A DNA stretch of 64,000 nt, from assembly GCF_029887875.1 (NCBI RefSeq), contig NZ_JARXRM010000026.1:1-64000 (forward strand). The letters run 5' to 3'. The notes beneath the pieces were generated by a model, which saw nothing but the letters and a program-made list of their open reading frames with translations, searched no databases and was not told the origin of the DNA. Shown in pieces: positions 19,772 to 28,171 of the stretch. Within the stretch, counting starts at the first letter, position 1. Each line of letters begins with the position of its first letter. The position numbers and the translations under genes are program-made. The stretch is from Luteimonas endophytica. Its GTDB lineage: Bacteria; Pseudomonadota; Gammaproteobacteria; Xanthomonadales; Xanthomonadaceae.

Positions 19772-20896
19772 ATGAACGGGGGCGTCGTCGTCGGCATGTC
19801 CGGCGGGGTGGATTCTTCGGTGGCGGCGCTGCTGTTGCGCCAGGCCGGGGGCCCGGTCGCCGGCCTGTTCATGCGCAACTGGGCCGATGACGGCAGCGGC
19901 GACTGCCGCGCCGACGAGGACCGCCGCGACGCCGTCGCGGTCTGCGGCCGGCTCGGCATCCCGATCCATTTCCGCGACTTCTCGGCCGAGTACTGGAGCG
20001 GCGTGTTCGAGCACTTCATCGCCGAGTACGCCGCCGGGCGCACCCCAAACCCGGACGTGTTGTGCAACCGCGAGATCAAGTTCGCGCACTTCCTGGAGGC
20101 GGCGCATGCGCTGGGCGCGGAACGCATCGCCACCGGCCACTACGCGCGCATCGACCGGCACTGCGGCCGCTGGCGCCTGCTGCGCGCCAGCGACGCCGGC
20201 AAGGACCAGAGCTACTTCCTGCACCAGCTCGGCCAGGCGCAACTGGCGGCCACCGCGTTCCCGCTGGGCGGGCTGCACAAGCGCGAGGTGCGCGAACTGG
20301 CGCGCGGCGCCGGCCTGCCGACGGCGGCGAAGAAGGACTCCACCGGCATCTGCTTCATCGGCGAGCGCGACTTTCGCGAATTCCTCGGCCGCTACCTGCC
20401 CGCCCGCCCGGGCGAGATCAGGACCGCGGACGGGCGGACCATCGGCGAGCATCCGGGGGTGTTCTATTTCACCCTCGGCCAGCGCGAGGGCCTGGGCCTG
20501 GGCGGGGTGCGCGGCTTCGCCCAGGCGCCGTGGTACGTGGTCGGCAAGGACGTCCCCGGCAACGTGCTGGTGGTCGACCAGGACCACGACAGCCGCTGGC
20601 TGATGTCGACCGTGATCTGGACCGCCCCGGCGCACTGGATCGCCGGGGCGCCGCCGGCCACGCGCTTCGAATGCAGCGCGCAGGCGCGCTATCGGCAGCA
20701 GGCCGAGCCTTGCGCGGTGGCGGTGGACGACGGCGGCCGGCTGGAGGTGCGTTTCGCCGGGCCGCAGCGCGCGGTGACCCCCGGCCAATCCCTGGTCCTC
20801 TACGACGGCGAGGTCTGCCTGGGCGGCGCGGTGATCGAGCGGACCGATGCGCCGGCGCCCGGCGGGGTCGGCGCTGCGGGTAAACTGGCGGCATGA
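19772..20896 (+). CDS. mnmA: tRNA 2-thiouridylase MnmA
   Basis: The 374-residue cytosolic enzyme inserts sulfur at U34 of tRNA Lys/Glu/Gln. The PP-loop ATP site is SGGVDSSVA (about 10-18). The catalytic cysteines are Cys98 ([12 protein letters not shown]) and Cys194 ([10 protein letters not shown]). The central tRNA-binding part has TGHYARI and [11 protein letters not shown], and the C-terminal beta-barrel starts near residue 300. Its stop overlaps the hflD start by four bases (ATGA). Confidence 0.96.
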   Translation: MNGGVVVGMSGGVDSSVAALLLRQAGGPVAGLFMRNWADDGSGDCRADEDRRDAVAVCGRLGIPIHFRDFSAEYWSGVFEHFIAEYAAGRTPNPDVLCNREIKFAHFLEAAHALGAERIATGHYARIDRHCGRWRLLRASDAGKDQSYFLHQLGQAQLAATAFPLGGLHKREVRELARGAGLPTAAKKDSTGICFIGERDFREFLGRYLPARPGEIRTADGRTIGEHPGVFYFTLGQREGLGLGGVRGFAQAPWYVVGKDVPGNVLVVDQDHDSRWLMSTVIWTAPAHWIAGAPPATRFECSAQARYRQQAEPCAVAVDDGGRLEVRFAGPQRAVTPGQSLVLYDGEVCLGGAVIERTDAPAPGGVGAAGKLAA

Positions 20897-21504
20897 ACAA
20901 CCCATTCGACGAGCGGGTGCTGGCGCTGGCGGCGCTGGCGCAGTCCCTGCAGCAGGTTCGCTCCACCGCCGAGAGCGGGCAGTCCAGCGGCGACGCCACC
21001 CGCGCGGTGCTGGACGGCGTGTTTCGCATCGATGCCGATTCCACCGAGGAGGTCTACGGCGGCGTGGCGCGGCTGGGCCCGGGGCTGCGTACGCTGCGCG
21101 ACCACCTGTCGAGCCAGGGGAAGGACGAGGCGCTGCCGCGCCTGGCGTTGGCCGTGGTCCGGCTCGAGCGCCGCTTCGTGGCCGAGCCGGCCACGGTCGA
21201 GGCGGTGGGTCGTGGCATCGCCGCGATCGCCCCGCAGGCGCAGGCCAGGGGCAGCGACCACCCCGAAGTGCTCGAGGCGCTCGGCGCGCTGTACGCCGAC
21301 ACCATCAGCCACCTGCGGCCGCGGGTGATGGTCCAGGGCACCCCGCATTATCTCGCCCAGCCCGGGGTGGTGGCGGAGATTCGCGCGCTGCTGCTGGCGG
21401 CGATGCGCTCGGCGGTGCTGTGGCGGCAGCTGGGCGGCAGCCAGTGGGATTTCCTGTTCTCGCGCCGCGCGATGCTCGAGGCGATCGAACGCCGGCTCGC
21501 CTGA
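20893..21504 (+). CDS. hflD: High frequency lysogenization protein HflD homologue
   Basis: The 203-residue mostly helical protein matches the HflD family by [20 protein letters not shown] at the N-terminus, the middle [14 protein letters not shown] and the C-terminal [23 protein letters not shown]. In E. coli HflD acts at the inner membrane and binds phage lambda CII; the general cellular role is unclear. It is translationally coupled to mnmA as in E. coli, but purB, which follows there, is replaced here by a chemoreceptor gene. Confidence 0.9.
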   Translation: MNNPFDERVLALAALAQSLQQVRSTAESGQSSGDATRAVLDGVFRIDADSTEEVYGGVARLGPGLRTLRDHLSSQGKDEALPRLALAVVRLERRFVAEPATVEAVGRGIAAIAPQAQARGSDHPEVLEALGALYADTISHLRPRVMVQGTPHYLAQPGVVAEIRALLLAAMRSAVLWRQLGGSQWDFLFSRRAMLEAIERRLA

Positions 21505-21506
21505 AC

Positions 21507-21529
21507 GGGCGCGGCGCGTTCGCGCGCCC
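21507..21529 (+). terminator. Hairpin after hflD
   Basis: GGGCGCG (21507-21513) and CGCGCCC (21523-21529) form a 7-bp stem around a nine-base loop, directly after the hflD stop. Only TT follows, so it is a weak candidate terminator separating the mnmA-hflD operon from the chemoreceptor. Confidence 0.4.
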
Positions 21530-21595
21530 TTCCCGGCTGCGCCCGGCCCCCGCTGGCGAGCCTGCGCGCAGGCGTGAACGGCCGTCCCCGGCTCC

Positions 21596-21622
21596 TAAAG
21601 ATGGCGTGGGCGGGGCCGATAC
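21596..21622 (+). promoter_or_regulatory. Sigma-28 (FliA) promoter of the chemoreceptor gene
   Basis: TAAAG, 14 bases, then GCCGATAC. This is an almost perfect match to TAAAG-N14-GCCGATAA, with the exact spacing. It lies 31 bases before the ATG at 21653, so the receptor belongs to the late flagellar regulon although the gene is 10 kb away from that locus. Confidence 0.85.
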
Positions 21623-21652
21623 TGCGATCAAGAATCCGCAGAGAGCCCCCCA

Positions 21653-22846
21653 ATGTATCCACGCATCCTGATCCGTCTCGCCGCGCCGCTGGTGCTGACG
21701 CTGCTGTTGCCCGCCGCCTTCGCGGTCGACGGCCTGGCGCCGCTGCGCTGGGCGGTGCTGGTGACGATGACCGCCAGCTGGCTGGCGTTCGCCTGGTGGA
21801 TCGTGGTCCGCGAGGGCCGCCATTCCCCCGAGCACGTCAAGGCGATGCGGGAGCAGGACGAGTTGCTGACCGAGCTGCGCCAGTTCGTCGGCGCCGAGAT
21901 CGAGGGCTCGCGCCAGGAGGTCGAGCGCGCACGCGGGCTGATCCGCCAGGCGGTGAGCGGGCTGGGTGGCAGTTTCGAGGCAATGAACCGCAAGTCGCGC
22001 CAGCAGGGCGTGGCGATGGCGCGGATCATCGACCATGCAGGCGAGCAGAACGGCGGCGGCGGCGCCGACGTGGCCCGCTTCGCCCAGCACGCCAGCCAGC
22101 GCATGGAGCAGTTGGTCGAGGCGCTGGAGCAGGTCAGCGGCCAGAGCGGCACCACCGTCGCCCACATCGACGAGATGGCCACGCACCTGGACGGGATCTT
22201 CTCGCTGCTCGAGGACGTCAAGTCGATCGCCGACCAGACCAACCTGCTGGCGCTCAATGCCGCGATCGAGGCGGCTCGTGCCGGCGAGGCGGGCCGCGGC
22301 TTCGCCGTGGTCGCCGACGAGGTGCGCAACCTCTCCGAGCGCTCGACCACCTTCAACGAGCAGATCCGCAAGCTGGCGCACAGCTCCAAGGAGTCCATCG
22401 CCAAGGTGCGCGAGACGGTCTCGCACATGGCCTCCCGCGACATGGATCGCTCGCGCGAGGCGCGCTCCGAGGCCGCGACCATGCTCGAACAGGTGGCGGC
22501 GATCAACCGCTCGCTGGGCGAGAGCATGCGCGAGATCTCCGATTGCGGTCGCGACATCGACGCGAGCGTGGCCGAGGCGGTGCGTGCGCTGCAGTTCGAG
22601 GACATCGCCACCCAGTCGCTGGGCGCGGTGCACTCCCACCTGGAGCGCCTGAGCGCGATCAACCGCGAGGCCGTCGACCTGCAGGAGCTGCTGCATCGCA
22701 ACGGTGGGGTGTTCGACAACGAGATGGTGCGGGCGCTGGAGCGCATCGGCCATCGCCTGCGCGAGATGCGCGGCACCTGGGAAGCGCCGCCGCACAAGCC
22801 GGTGACGCAGCATGACATGGGCGCCGGAACCGTGGAGCTGTTCTGA
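21653..22846 (+). CDS. Methyl-accepting chemotaxis protein without periplasmic sensor domain
   Basis: The 397-residue receptor has two adjoining membrane helices (about 6-24 and 31-50) with almost no periplasmic loop. A cytoplasmic coiled coil follows, with the highly conserved signalling tip [20 protein letters not shown] (about 190-209) continuing [15 protein letters not shown]. Lacking a ligand domain, it probably senses an internal or membrane-derived signal. The distal part ([12 protein letters not shown], about 315-326) is unusual for a classic receptor, and no CheR-tethering pentapeptide is seen at the C-terminus. A sigma-28 promoter drives it. Confidence 0.88.
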   Translation: MYPRILIRLAAPLVLTLLLPAAFAVDGLAPLRWAVLVTMTASWLAFAWWIVVREGRHSPEHVKAMREQDELLTELRQFVGAEIEGSRQEVERARGLIRQAVSGLGGSFEAMNRKSRQQGVAMARIIDHAGEQNGGGGADVARFAQHASQRMEQLVEALEQVSGQSGTTVAHIDEMATHLDGIFSLLEDVKSIADQTNLLALNAAIEAARAGEAGRGFAVVADEVRNLSERSTTFNEQIRKLAHSSKESIAKVRETVSHMASRDMDRSREARSEAATMLEQVAAINRSLGESMREISDCGRDIDASVAEAVRALQFEDIATQSLGAVHSHLERLSAINREAVDLQELLHRNGGVFDNEMVRALERIGHRLREMRGTWEAPPHKPVTQHDMGAGTVELF

Positions 22847-22892
22847 TCCGATCGACGATCCGCGCCATGGCCGCTTCCCCCCACGACTTCCC

Positions 22893-22914
22893 TGCCCCGG
22901 CCCGCGCCGGGGCA
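22893..22914 (+). terminator. Strong GC hairpin after the chemoreceptor
   Basis: TGCCCCGGC and GCCGGGGCA form a perfect 9-bp stem with a four-base loop, 47 bases after the stop. No T-run follows, so the termination mechanism is uncertain. Confidence 0.45.
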
Positions 22915-23006
22915 GTCGGGTGTCTGGCCACGCCACGCCCGCTGCGCAGCGGGTCGTGGACGCGTCGGACGCCGCCATCCCTGGCCCGGCCGTTTCCACG
23001 CGGAGG

Positions 23007-23279
23007 ATGCGTTGCCGTACCGGCGCCGGCTCCATCGGCCTCCGCGCCGTGAGCGCCGACGGCTCGCTGGGGCGGTCCATAGACGCCTGCGACCAGGTGG
23101 ATTCGCCGGTTCTGGCCGAAGACCACCGCACGACCCTGCGGCGGCTCGAACAGCAGGCACGCCAGGAACTGGCGGCGCTGACCACCGACGCCAACCACCC
23201 CGCTCCGCTCCAGGCATGCGTGGACTGGGACCTGGCGCTGTGCCCCGGCGAGCCGCCTGATACCGCGGCGCCGGATTGA
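23007..23279 (+). CDS. Small hypothetical protein
   Basis: I do not recognise this 90-residue frame. It has a GGAGG directly before the ATG at 23007; a GTG at 23049 would give 76 residues with looser signals. Its C-terminal two thirds (about residues 28-85) have strong G/C at third positions and a helix-like, charge-balanced composition (EDHRTTLRRLEQQARQELAA), plus three cysteines. It lies alone between the chemoreceptor and a repeat field. It could be a lineage-specific gene or a chance frame in GC-rich DNA. Confidence 0.35.
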   Translation: MRCRTGAGSIGLRAVSADGSLGRSIDACDQVDSPVLAEDHRTTLRRLEQQARQELAALTTDANHPAPLQACVDWDLALCPGEPPDTAAPD

Positions 23280-23423
23280 GGGTCGGACCGGCGCCCGCAT
23301 TTCGCTCGGTCGTGCATGGGTGTGAGGGAACTCGACTGAGAAGCCGATGAACGGGCTTCGGAGAAACCGGTGCGTGGGCTTCGGAGCCGGCGGCGCCCGG
23401 GCCGGGGGAGGCTCCCCGGCGAG

Positions 23424-23443
23424 TCGGGCCATCCATGGCCCGA
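23424..23443. repeat. Palindrome with CCATCCATGG core
   Basis: TCGGGCCAT and ATGGCCCGA flank CC, giving a 20-bp palindrome. Two further palindromes with the same CAT-NN-ATG centre but different arms lie nearby at 23577-23596 and 23606-23625. Confidence 0.5.
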
Positions 23444-23576
23444 TCCGCCGCCGCAGGCCGTCCCTGGCCTCGGCCCCGGCGCCGCGGTGGTGATTCGCTT
23501 TCGGACGCTCGGTAGCCAATCCATCCGAAGCCCACCAATGCCGACAGCGGGAGACGTGCCGGGGGTGTTGCGGAGA

Positions 23577-23596
23577 GCTGCACATGGATGTGCAGC
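23577..23596. repeat. Palindrome with CACATGGATGTG core
   Basis: GCTGCACAT and ATGTGCAGC flank GG. The centre is shared with the palindromes at 23424 and 23606, but the arms differ, so the structure rather than the sequence is kept. Confidence 0.5.
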
Positions 23597-23605
23597 GGCC
23601 CTGAC

Positions 23606-23625
23606 TCCGGCCATGGATGGCCGGA
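23606..23625. repeat. Palindrome with GCCATGGATGGC core at the edge of the tandem repeat
   Basis: TCCGGCCAT and ATGGCCGGA flank GG. The right arm overlaps the first bases of the 159-bp tandem repeat (23621 onward), so the palindrome may mark the origin of the duplication. Confidence 0.5.
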
Positions 23626-23984
23626 CGGAAGGGCGGAGCAATGCCCCCGGCGCGGCTCACGCCCCGCACAGCAGGCCGAAGGCGCTCTTGAAGAACCCAT
23701 CCCAGGAGCGGCGATTCGCTGTCGCTGCCCCGTGGCGACGGTGATGGATCCCTCCATCGGACAGGACTGCCTGGCGCGGCCGGACGGAAGGGCGGAGCAA
23801 TGCCCCCGGCGCGGCTCACGCCCCGCACAGCAGGCCGAAGGCGCTCTTGAAGCACCCACCCCAGGAGCGGCGATTCGCTGTCGCTGCCCCGTGGCGACGG
23901 TGATGGATCCCTCCATCGAACAGGACTGCCTGGCGCGGCCGGACGGAAGGGCGGAGCAAGGCCCCCAGGCGCGGCTCACGCCGC
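23621..23984. repeat. 159-bp tandem repeat, two full copies and a partial third
   Basis: The decamer CCGGACGGAA begins copies at 23621, 23780 and 23939, an exact 159-bp period. Copies one and two are almost identical; for example one reads CCATCGGACAGG and the other CCATCGAACAGG. Copy three diverges after about 45 bases. Because 159 is divisible by three, long open frames run through it on both strands, but none shows a recognised domain. The rest of 23280-24102 is non-coding as far as I can see. Confidence 0.85.
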
Positions 23985-24102
23985 GGGACGCATCCGACGA
24001 ATCTCAAGTGCCGAAGATGCAAAGAACCTGCTGCCAGGGACTCGCTGGCGCCGCCCTTTCGACCGCGCCGAGGGTCGCGGCAGCTAGGCCGCCCGGCGCA
24101 GT

Positions 24103-26901
24103 TCAGCAGGCGATGAGCGGCGGCGTCGGGGCGATGGCGATCGGTTCCGCCCCACCCTGCGCCATGCCGCCACGCAGCCACTGCGCCATCTCCCGCGGCG
24201 GCAGCGGGCGGGTGTAGAGGTATCCCTGGATCTCGTCGCAGCCGTGCTGGCGCAGCAGCCGCTCCTCGATCGCGGTTTCCACGCCCTCCACCACCACCTG
24301 CATCCGCATGGCCTGGCCGAGCTGGATGATCGCGCGGGTCAGATCGCCCGACGCGGTGCTGCGCTGGATGTCCAGGATCAGGCTGCGGTCGATCTTCAGG
24401 CGGCTGACCGGAAAACGGTTCAGGTAGTGGAGGTTCGAAAAGCCGGTCCCGAAATCGTCGACGGCCAGACTCACCCCGTGGCGCTGCAGCGTGGCGAAGC
24501 ACTCGTGCAGGATCTCGGTGTCGCGCACCAGCGCCGACTCGGTGAGCTCGAGCTCGAGCCGGTGCGGCGGCCAGCCGGCCTGCTCGCAGCGCGCGATCAC
24601 CCGCTCGGCGAAACCGCGATCGCGCAGCTGCACCGCCGACACGTTCACCGACATCCGCCCGAATCGCAGCCCCGCCTCCTCCCAGGCGGCGGCCTGGCGG
24701 CACGCCTCGGAGATCACCCAATCGCCCAGCCGCACGATTTCCCCGCACTCCTCCGCGATCGGGATGAACTCGGCCGGCCCGCAGTGGCCCCCGGCCGGGC
24801 GATGCCAGCGCAGCAGCGCCTCGATCCCCGGCGCGGTGGCGCTGTCGACGTGCACCAGCGGCTGGTAGACCACCGAGAACTCGTCCCGGTCCAGGGCCCC
24901 GCGCAGGGCGTGCTCGATCTTCAGCCGCCGCCTCGCCTGCTGCAGCGCTTCCTGGGTATAGAACGCGTGGTTGCCGCGCCCGTGCTGGCGTGCCGCGCAC
25001 AGCGCCACGCCGGCCGCGCGCAGGAGATCGTCGAAGCCGTCGCCGGGGCTCTCGCGCACCGCGATGCCGACGCTGGCGCCGATCTTCAGGGTCTCGGTGC
25101 CGACGTGCAGCGGCTCGCCGAGCGCGGCGATCAGCCGCGACGCGGCGTCGCCCACCGCGGCGCGGTCGCGGGCCCCGCTGAGCAGCACCGCGAATTCGTC
25201 CGCGCCCAGCCGGCCGAACAGGTCGGCGCCTCCCAGGCACTGGTGCATCCGCGCCGCGGAGGCCTTGAGCACCGCGTCGCCGGCGCCGTGGCCGAAGCTC
25301 TCGTTGATGCCGCGGAAGCCATCGATGTCCACCAGCAGCATCGCCAGCCGGGACTCCCCGGCGTCGGCCGCCAGGGCCTCCTCCGCCTGGCGCCGCAGCA
25401 GGCCGCGGTTGGGCAGCCCGGTGAGCGGATCGTAGTGCGAGAGCATCTCGATCCGGGCGCTGGTCTCGCGCTCCCGGGTGATGTCCCGGAACAGCACGAT
25501 ATGGCGCGCCGGGCCGCCCTCGTCGCGATCCAGCTCGATCACCACCTGGACCCAGACCCGTTCCCCGCTGCCGCGATAGAAGCAGCCCTCCACCCGCTCG
25601 GGCGCACCGCCGTCGGCGGCCCGTACCAGCGCGGCCTCGAAGGCCTCGCGGGAGGCGGTGGTGTACAGCGCCAGCACCTCGTCCAGCACGACCGGGCCGG
25701 GCGCCATGCCGTGCAGGCGCGCGCATTCCTCGGTCCACTGCATGCGCCGGGTGGCAGGGTCGATCTCGGCGCCGCCGATCCCGCCGAGCGCAGAGACCCG
25801 CGCCAGCAGCTCGGTGCGGCTGCGGATCAGCGCGTCGACGCGGCGCTGCCCGGTGACGTCCTGGACCTGGGCCAGGACCCGCTGCAGATTGCCGTCGGGG
25901 TCGAGCTGGGGCTGCGCCCAGATCAGCAGGTGCAGGCCATCCGGTTCGGCAGGCGTGGCCAGCTCGATCTCGAAATGGGCCAGCCGCCCGTCCTGGCGGA
26001 TCCGGCGCCAGGCCTTGCGCAGCTCCCCGGCAGAGTGGCGGCCGATGCGGCGCACCCAGGCGCGACTGCCGGTGGCGTCCTCCGGTAGGCCGGCCAGCGC
26101 ACGCAGTTCGGGCGAGCACCACACCACGTCGCTGTCGGGGTCCCAGGCCCAGCTCGAGGTCCCGGCGATGCGCTGGGTCTCCTCGAGCAGCCATTGCTGG
26201 TCTCGCAGGCGCTGTTCCAGCTGCTTCTGGGTGCCGATCTCGGTATGGGTGCCGACCATGCGCAGGGGGCGGCCGTTGGCGTCGCTGGCGATCACCCGGC
26301 CGCTGTCGCGCACCCAGCGCCAGCTGCCGTCGCGGTGGCGCAGGCGATGCTCGCACACGTAGGTCGGTGTGCGCCCTTCGAGATGGTCGGCGAGCCGCTC
26401 GCGCACCCGCGCGATGTCCTCGGGGTGGACCAGCGACAGCGCGGCGTCGAGTCCCTCGTCGAGCGCGTCATCGCCGCTGCCGGCCTCGTAGCCCAGCATC
26501 GCCCGCCACGAGCGCGACCGGAAGGTGCGGTTGCCGGCCACGTCCCAGTCCCACAGGCCGTGGCCGGCGCTGTCCAGCGCCGCCTGCCAGCGGCTGGCGC
26601 CGTCCGGCTCGGGCACGCTCACCGTGTAGGCGACCGCGCCGCCGCCCTCCCCGGCCACCGCGCGCATCCAGCCGTCGAGACGCCCGGAGGGTCCGGGAAG
26701 GGAACACGGGATCGCCGTCGCGCCCTCGCGCAGCCGCTGGCGCAGGTCGGCCAGCAGCTGGGCGTAGTGCGCGGCGCTCCGGTCCAGGCCGAGCGCCTGC
26801 GCCGCGGGGTTGGCCAGGACCACCGCGCCGTCGGCGTCGAGCACCAGCATCGCGCTCGGGAGCGGGTGCCGCAGCAGGCTGGTGATCGCGCCGGAGTCCA
26901 T
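24103..26901 (-). CDS. PAS-rich GGDEF-EAL cyclic di-GMP phosphodiesterase (predicted)
   Basis: The 932-residue cytosolic protein has several PAS folds (a short N-terminal one at about 9-90, then about 105-225, 240-355 and 370-485). A GGDEF domain (about 490-650) and an EAL domain (about 670-910) follow. The cyclase motif reads GADEF (about 564), with no RxxD inhibitory site before it, so cyclase activity is doubtful. The EAL domain keeps its key residues: GIEALLRW, NVSAVQ, ELTES, DDFGTG, KIDRS, VEGVET and QGYLY. The likely net activity is c-di-GMP hydrolysis controlled by PAS input, favouring motility. It is divergent from a histidine kinase gene. Confidence 0.88.
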   Translation of the reverse strand: MDSGAITSLLRHPLPSAMLVLDADGAVVLANPAAQALGLDRSAAHYAQLLADLRQRLREGATAIPCSLPGPSGRLDGWMRAVAGEGGGAVAYTVSVPEPDGASRWQAALDSAGHGLWDWDVAGNRTFRSRSWRAMLGYEAGSGDDALDEGLDAALSLVHPEDIARVRERLADHLEGRTPTYVCEHRLRHRDGSWRWVRDSGRVIASDANGRPLRMVGTHTEIGTQKQLEQRLRDQQWLLEETQRIAGTSSWAWDPDSDVVWCSPELRALAGLPEDATGSRAWVRRIGRHSAGELRKAWRRIRQDGRLAHFEIELATPAEPDGLHLLIWAQPQLDPDGNLQRVLAQVQDVTGQRRVDALIRSRTELLARVSALGGIGGAEIDPATRRMQWTEECARLHGMAPGPVVLDEVLALYTTASREAFEAALVRAADGGAPERVEGCFYRGSGERVWVQVVIELDRDEGGPARHIVLFRDITRERETSARIEMLSHYDPLTGLPNRGLLRRQAEEALAADAGESRLAMLLVDIDGFRGINESFGHGAGDAVLKASAARMHQCLGGADLFGRLGADEFAVLLSGARDRAAVGDAASRLIAALGEPLHVGTETLKIGASVGIAVRESPGDGFDDLLRAAGVALCAARQHGRGNHAFYTQEALQQARRRLKIEHALRGALDRDEFSVVYQPLVHVDSATAPGIEALLRWHRPAGGHCGPAEFIPIAEECGEIVRLGDWVISEACRQAAAWEEAGLRFGRMSVNVSAVQLRDRGFAERVIARCEQAGWPPHRLELELTESALVRDTEILHECFATLQRHGVSLAVDDFGTGFSNLHYLNRFPVSRLKIDRSLILDIQRSTASGDLTRAIIQLGQAMRMQVVVEGVETAIEERLLRQHGCDEIQGYLYTRPLPPREMAQWLRGGMAQGGAEPIAIAPTPPLIAC

Positions 26902-27084
26902 CGGTTCTACCTTGATAGCCGCACCCTTGGAACGCCCTGCCGCGAGGCGGCGGGGCGCGCGAGACGCCGCCGAGAGCTGTGACGGGCGTTCGATTGACCT
27001 GTTAGCGGCGGCACCGGCCGGAAGTTGAGGCCCCCAGTCCATCGGGACGGCGTCAGAGGGCGCCGGTTCCGGTACGATCCACGG

Positions 27085-28170
27085 GTGACCGAAATGGAAC
27101 AGGCCCGACGCCAGCTGCAGGAGCGGGAGCAGCAATTCGGCGAACTGATGCGCATCCTGCCGGACGGGGTCATGCTGATCGCCGATGGCCGCGCGATCTA
27201 TGCCAACCCGGCCTGCGCCGCGCAGTTCGGCTACGGCCCCGATGACCTGCCCGGCCAGCCGCTGGCGGCGCTGGTCGAGGACGGCGCCCTGGCGCGCCTC
27301 GGCGCTCTGCTCGACGCCGGCGATGCCGGATCCGCGGGCGCAGCGTCGGCGCCGCGCATGCGCCGCGCCGACGGCAGCCTGTTCAACGCCGCGCTCTCGG
27401 CCTGCGACGCCCGCTACGGCGGCCTCGCCTGCAAGCTGCTGATCGTGCGCGACCTGAGCGAGCCGGAGCGGATGCGCGACGCGCTCGCGCTCGGCAACCG
27501 CGAGCTGCAGGCGCTGGCCGGGCGCCTGTTCTCGCTGCAGGAGGACGAGCGCCGGGCGATCTCGCGGGAACTGCACGACGACATCGGCCAGTCGATCACC
27601 GCCATCAAGCTGTCGGCCAGCGCCGCCCTCGATGAAACGGATCCGGCGCGCCGCCGCGAGGACCTGGCCGGGATCATCGAGATCGCCGACGCCACCCTCG
27701 ACAAGCTGCGCGACATCTCCACCCTGCTGCGGCCGCCGCAGCTCGATGCGCTGGGCCTGGAGGCGGCCCTGCGCGGGCACGCGCAGCAGCTGTTCCGCAA
27801 CGGCGGCACCGGGGTCGATCTGAAGATCGAGCCGCTGCCGCGGCGCCCCGCGCGCGAAGTGGAGCAGGCCTGCTTCCGCATCGCCCAGGAGGCGCTGACC
27901 AACGTCCTGCGGCATTCGCGGGCGGGTGCGACTTCGGTGCGGCTGCACGACCGCGACGGTGCGATCGGCCTGGAAGTCCAGGACGACGGCGGCGGCTTCG
28001 AGCCGGCCCGGGCGCGCGGCCTGGGCCTGGTGATCATGCGCGAACGCGCGCAGACCGTCGGCGGCAGCCTGCGGATCGAATCTTCCGCCGCCGGCACCCG
28101 GATCAGCGCGCTGCTGCCCTACGCGCCCGCGCCGCGCACAGACCGCGCACCCGACCTGGACGGGGGCTAG
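27085..28170 (+). CDS. PAS sensor histidine kinase, HisKA_3 type (RavS-like)
   Basis: The 361-residue soluble kinase has an N-terminal PAS domain (about 18-130; ILPDGVMLIADGRAIYANPACAAQFGYG). The NarX-type dimerisation domain has phospho-acceptor His about 164 in ISRELHDDIGQSITAIKLSA. The ATPase has an N-box QEALTNVLRHSRA (about 270-282) and G-boxes DDGGGF and GLGLVIMRERA. There is no membrane segment, so the signal is internal. The GTG at 27085 or the ATG at 27094 may start it. It is one base from the GGDEF-EAL-receiver gene, a likely partner; a kinase in this position is called RavS in Xanthomonas campestris. Confidence 0.85.
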   Translation: MTEMEQARRQLQEREQQFGELMRILPDGVMLIADGRAIYANPACAAQFGYGPDDLPGQPLAALVEDGALARLGALLDAGDAGSAGAASAPRMRRADGSLFNAALSACDARYGGLACKLLIVRDLSEPERMRDALALGNRELQALAGRLFSLQEDERRAISRELHDDIGQSITAIKLSASAALDETDPARRREDLAGIIEIADATLDKLRDISTLLRPPQLDALGLEAALRGHAQQLFRNGGTGVDLKIEPLPRRPAREVEQACFRIAQEALTNVLRHSRAGATSVRLHDRDGAIGLEVQDDGGGFEPARARGLGLVIMRERAQTVGGSLRIESSAAGTRISALLPYAPAPRTDRAPDLDGG

Positions 28171-28171
28171 C

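Noticed and set aside
23280-24102. CRISPR array
   Set aside because: The repeat unit is 159 bp, without short repeats and unique spacers, and no cas genes are nearby.
23588-24217. 209-codon frame through the tandem repeat
   Set aside because: It is open because the repeat length is a multiple of three. There is no ribosome site or domain, and Cys/Pro/Arg-rich composition is typical of noise.
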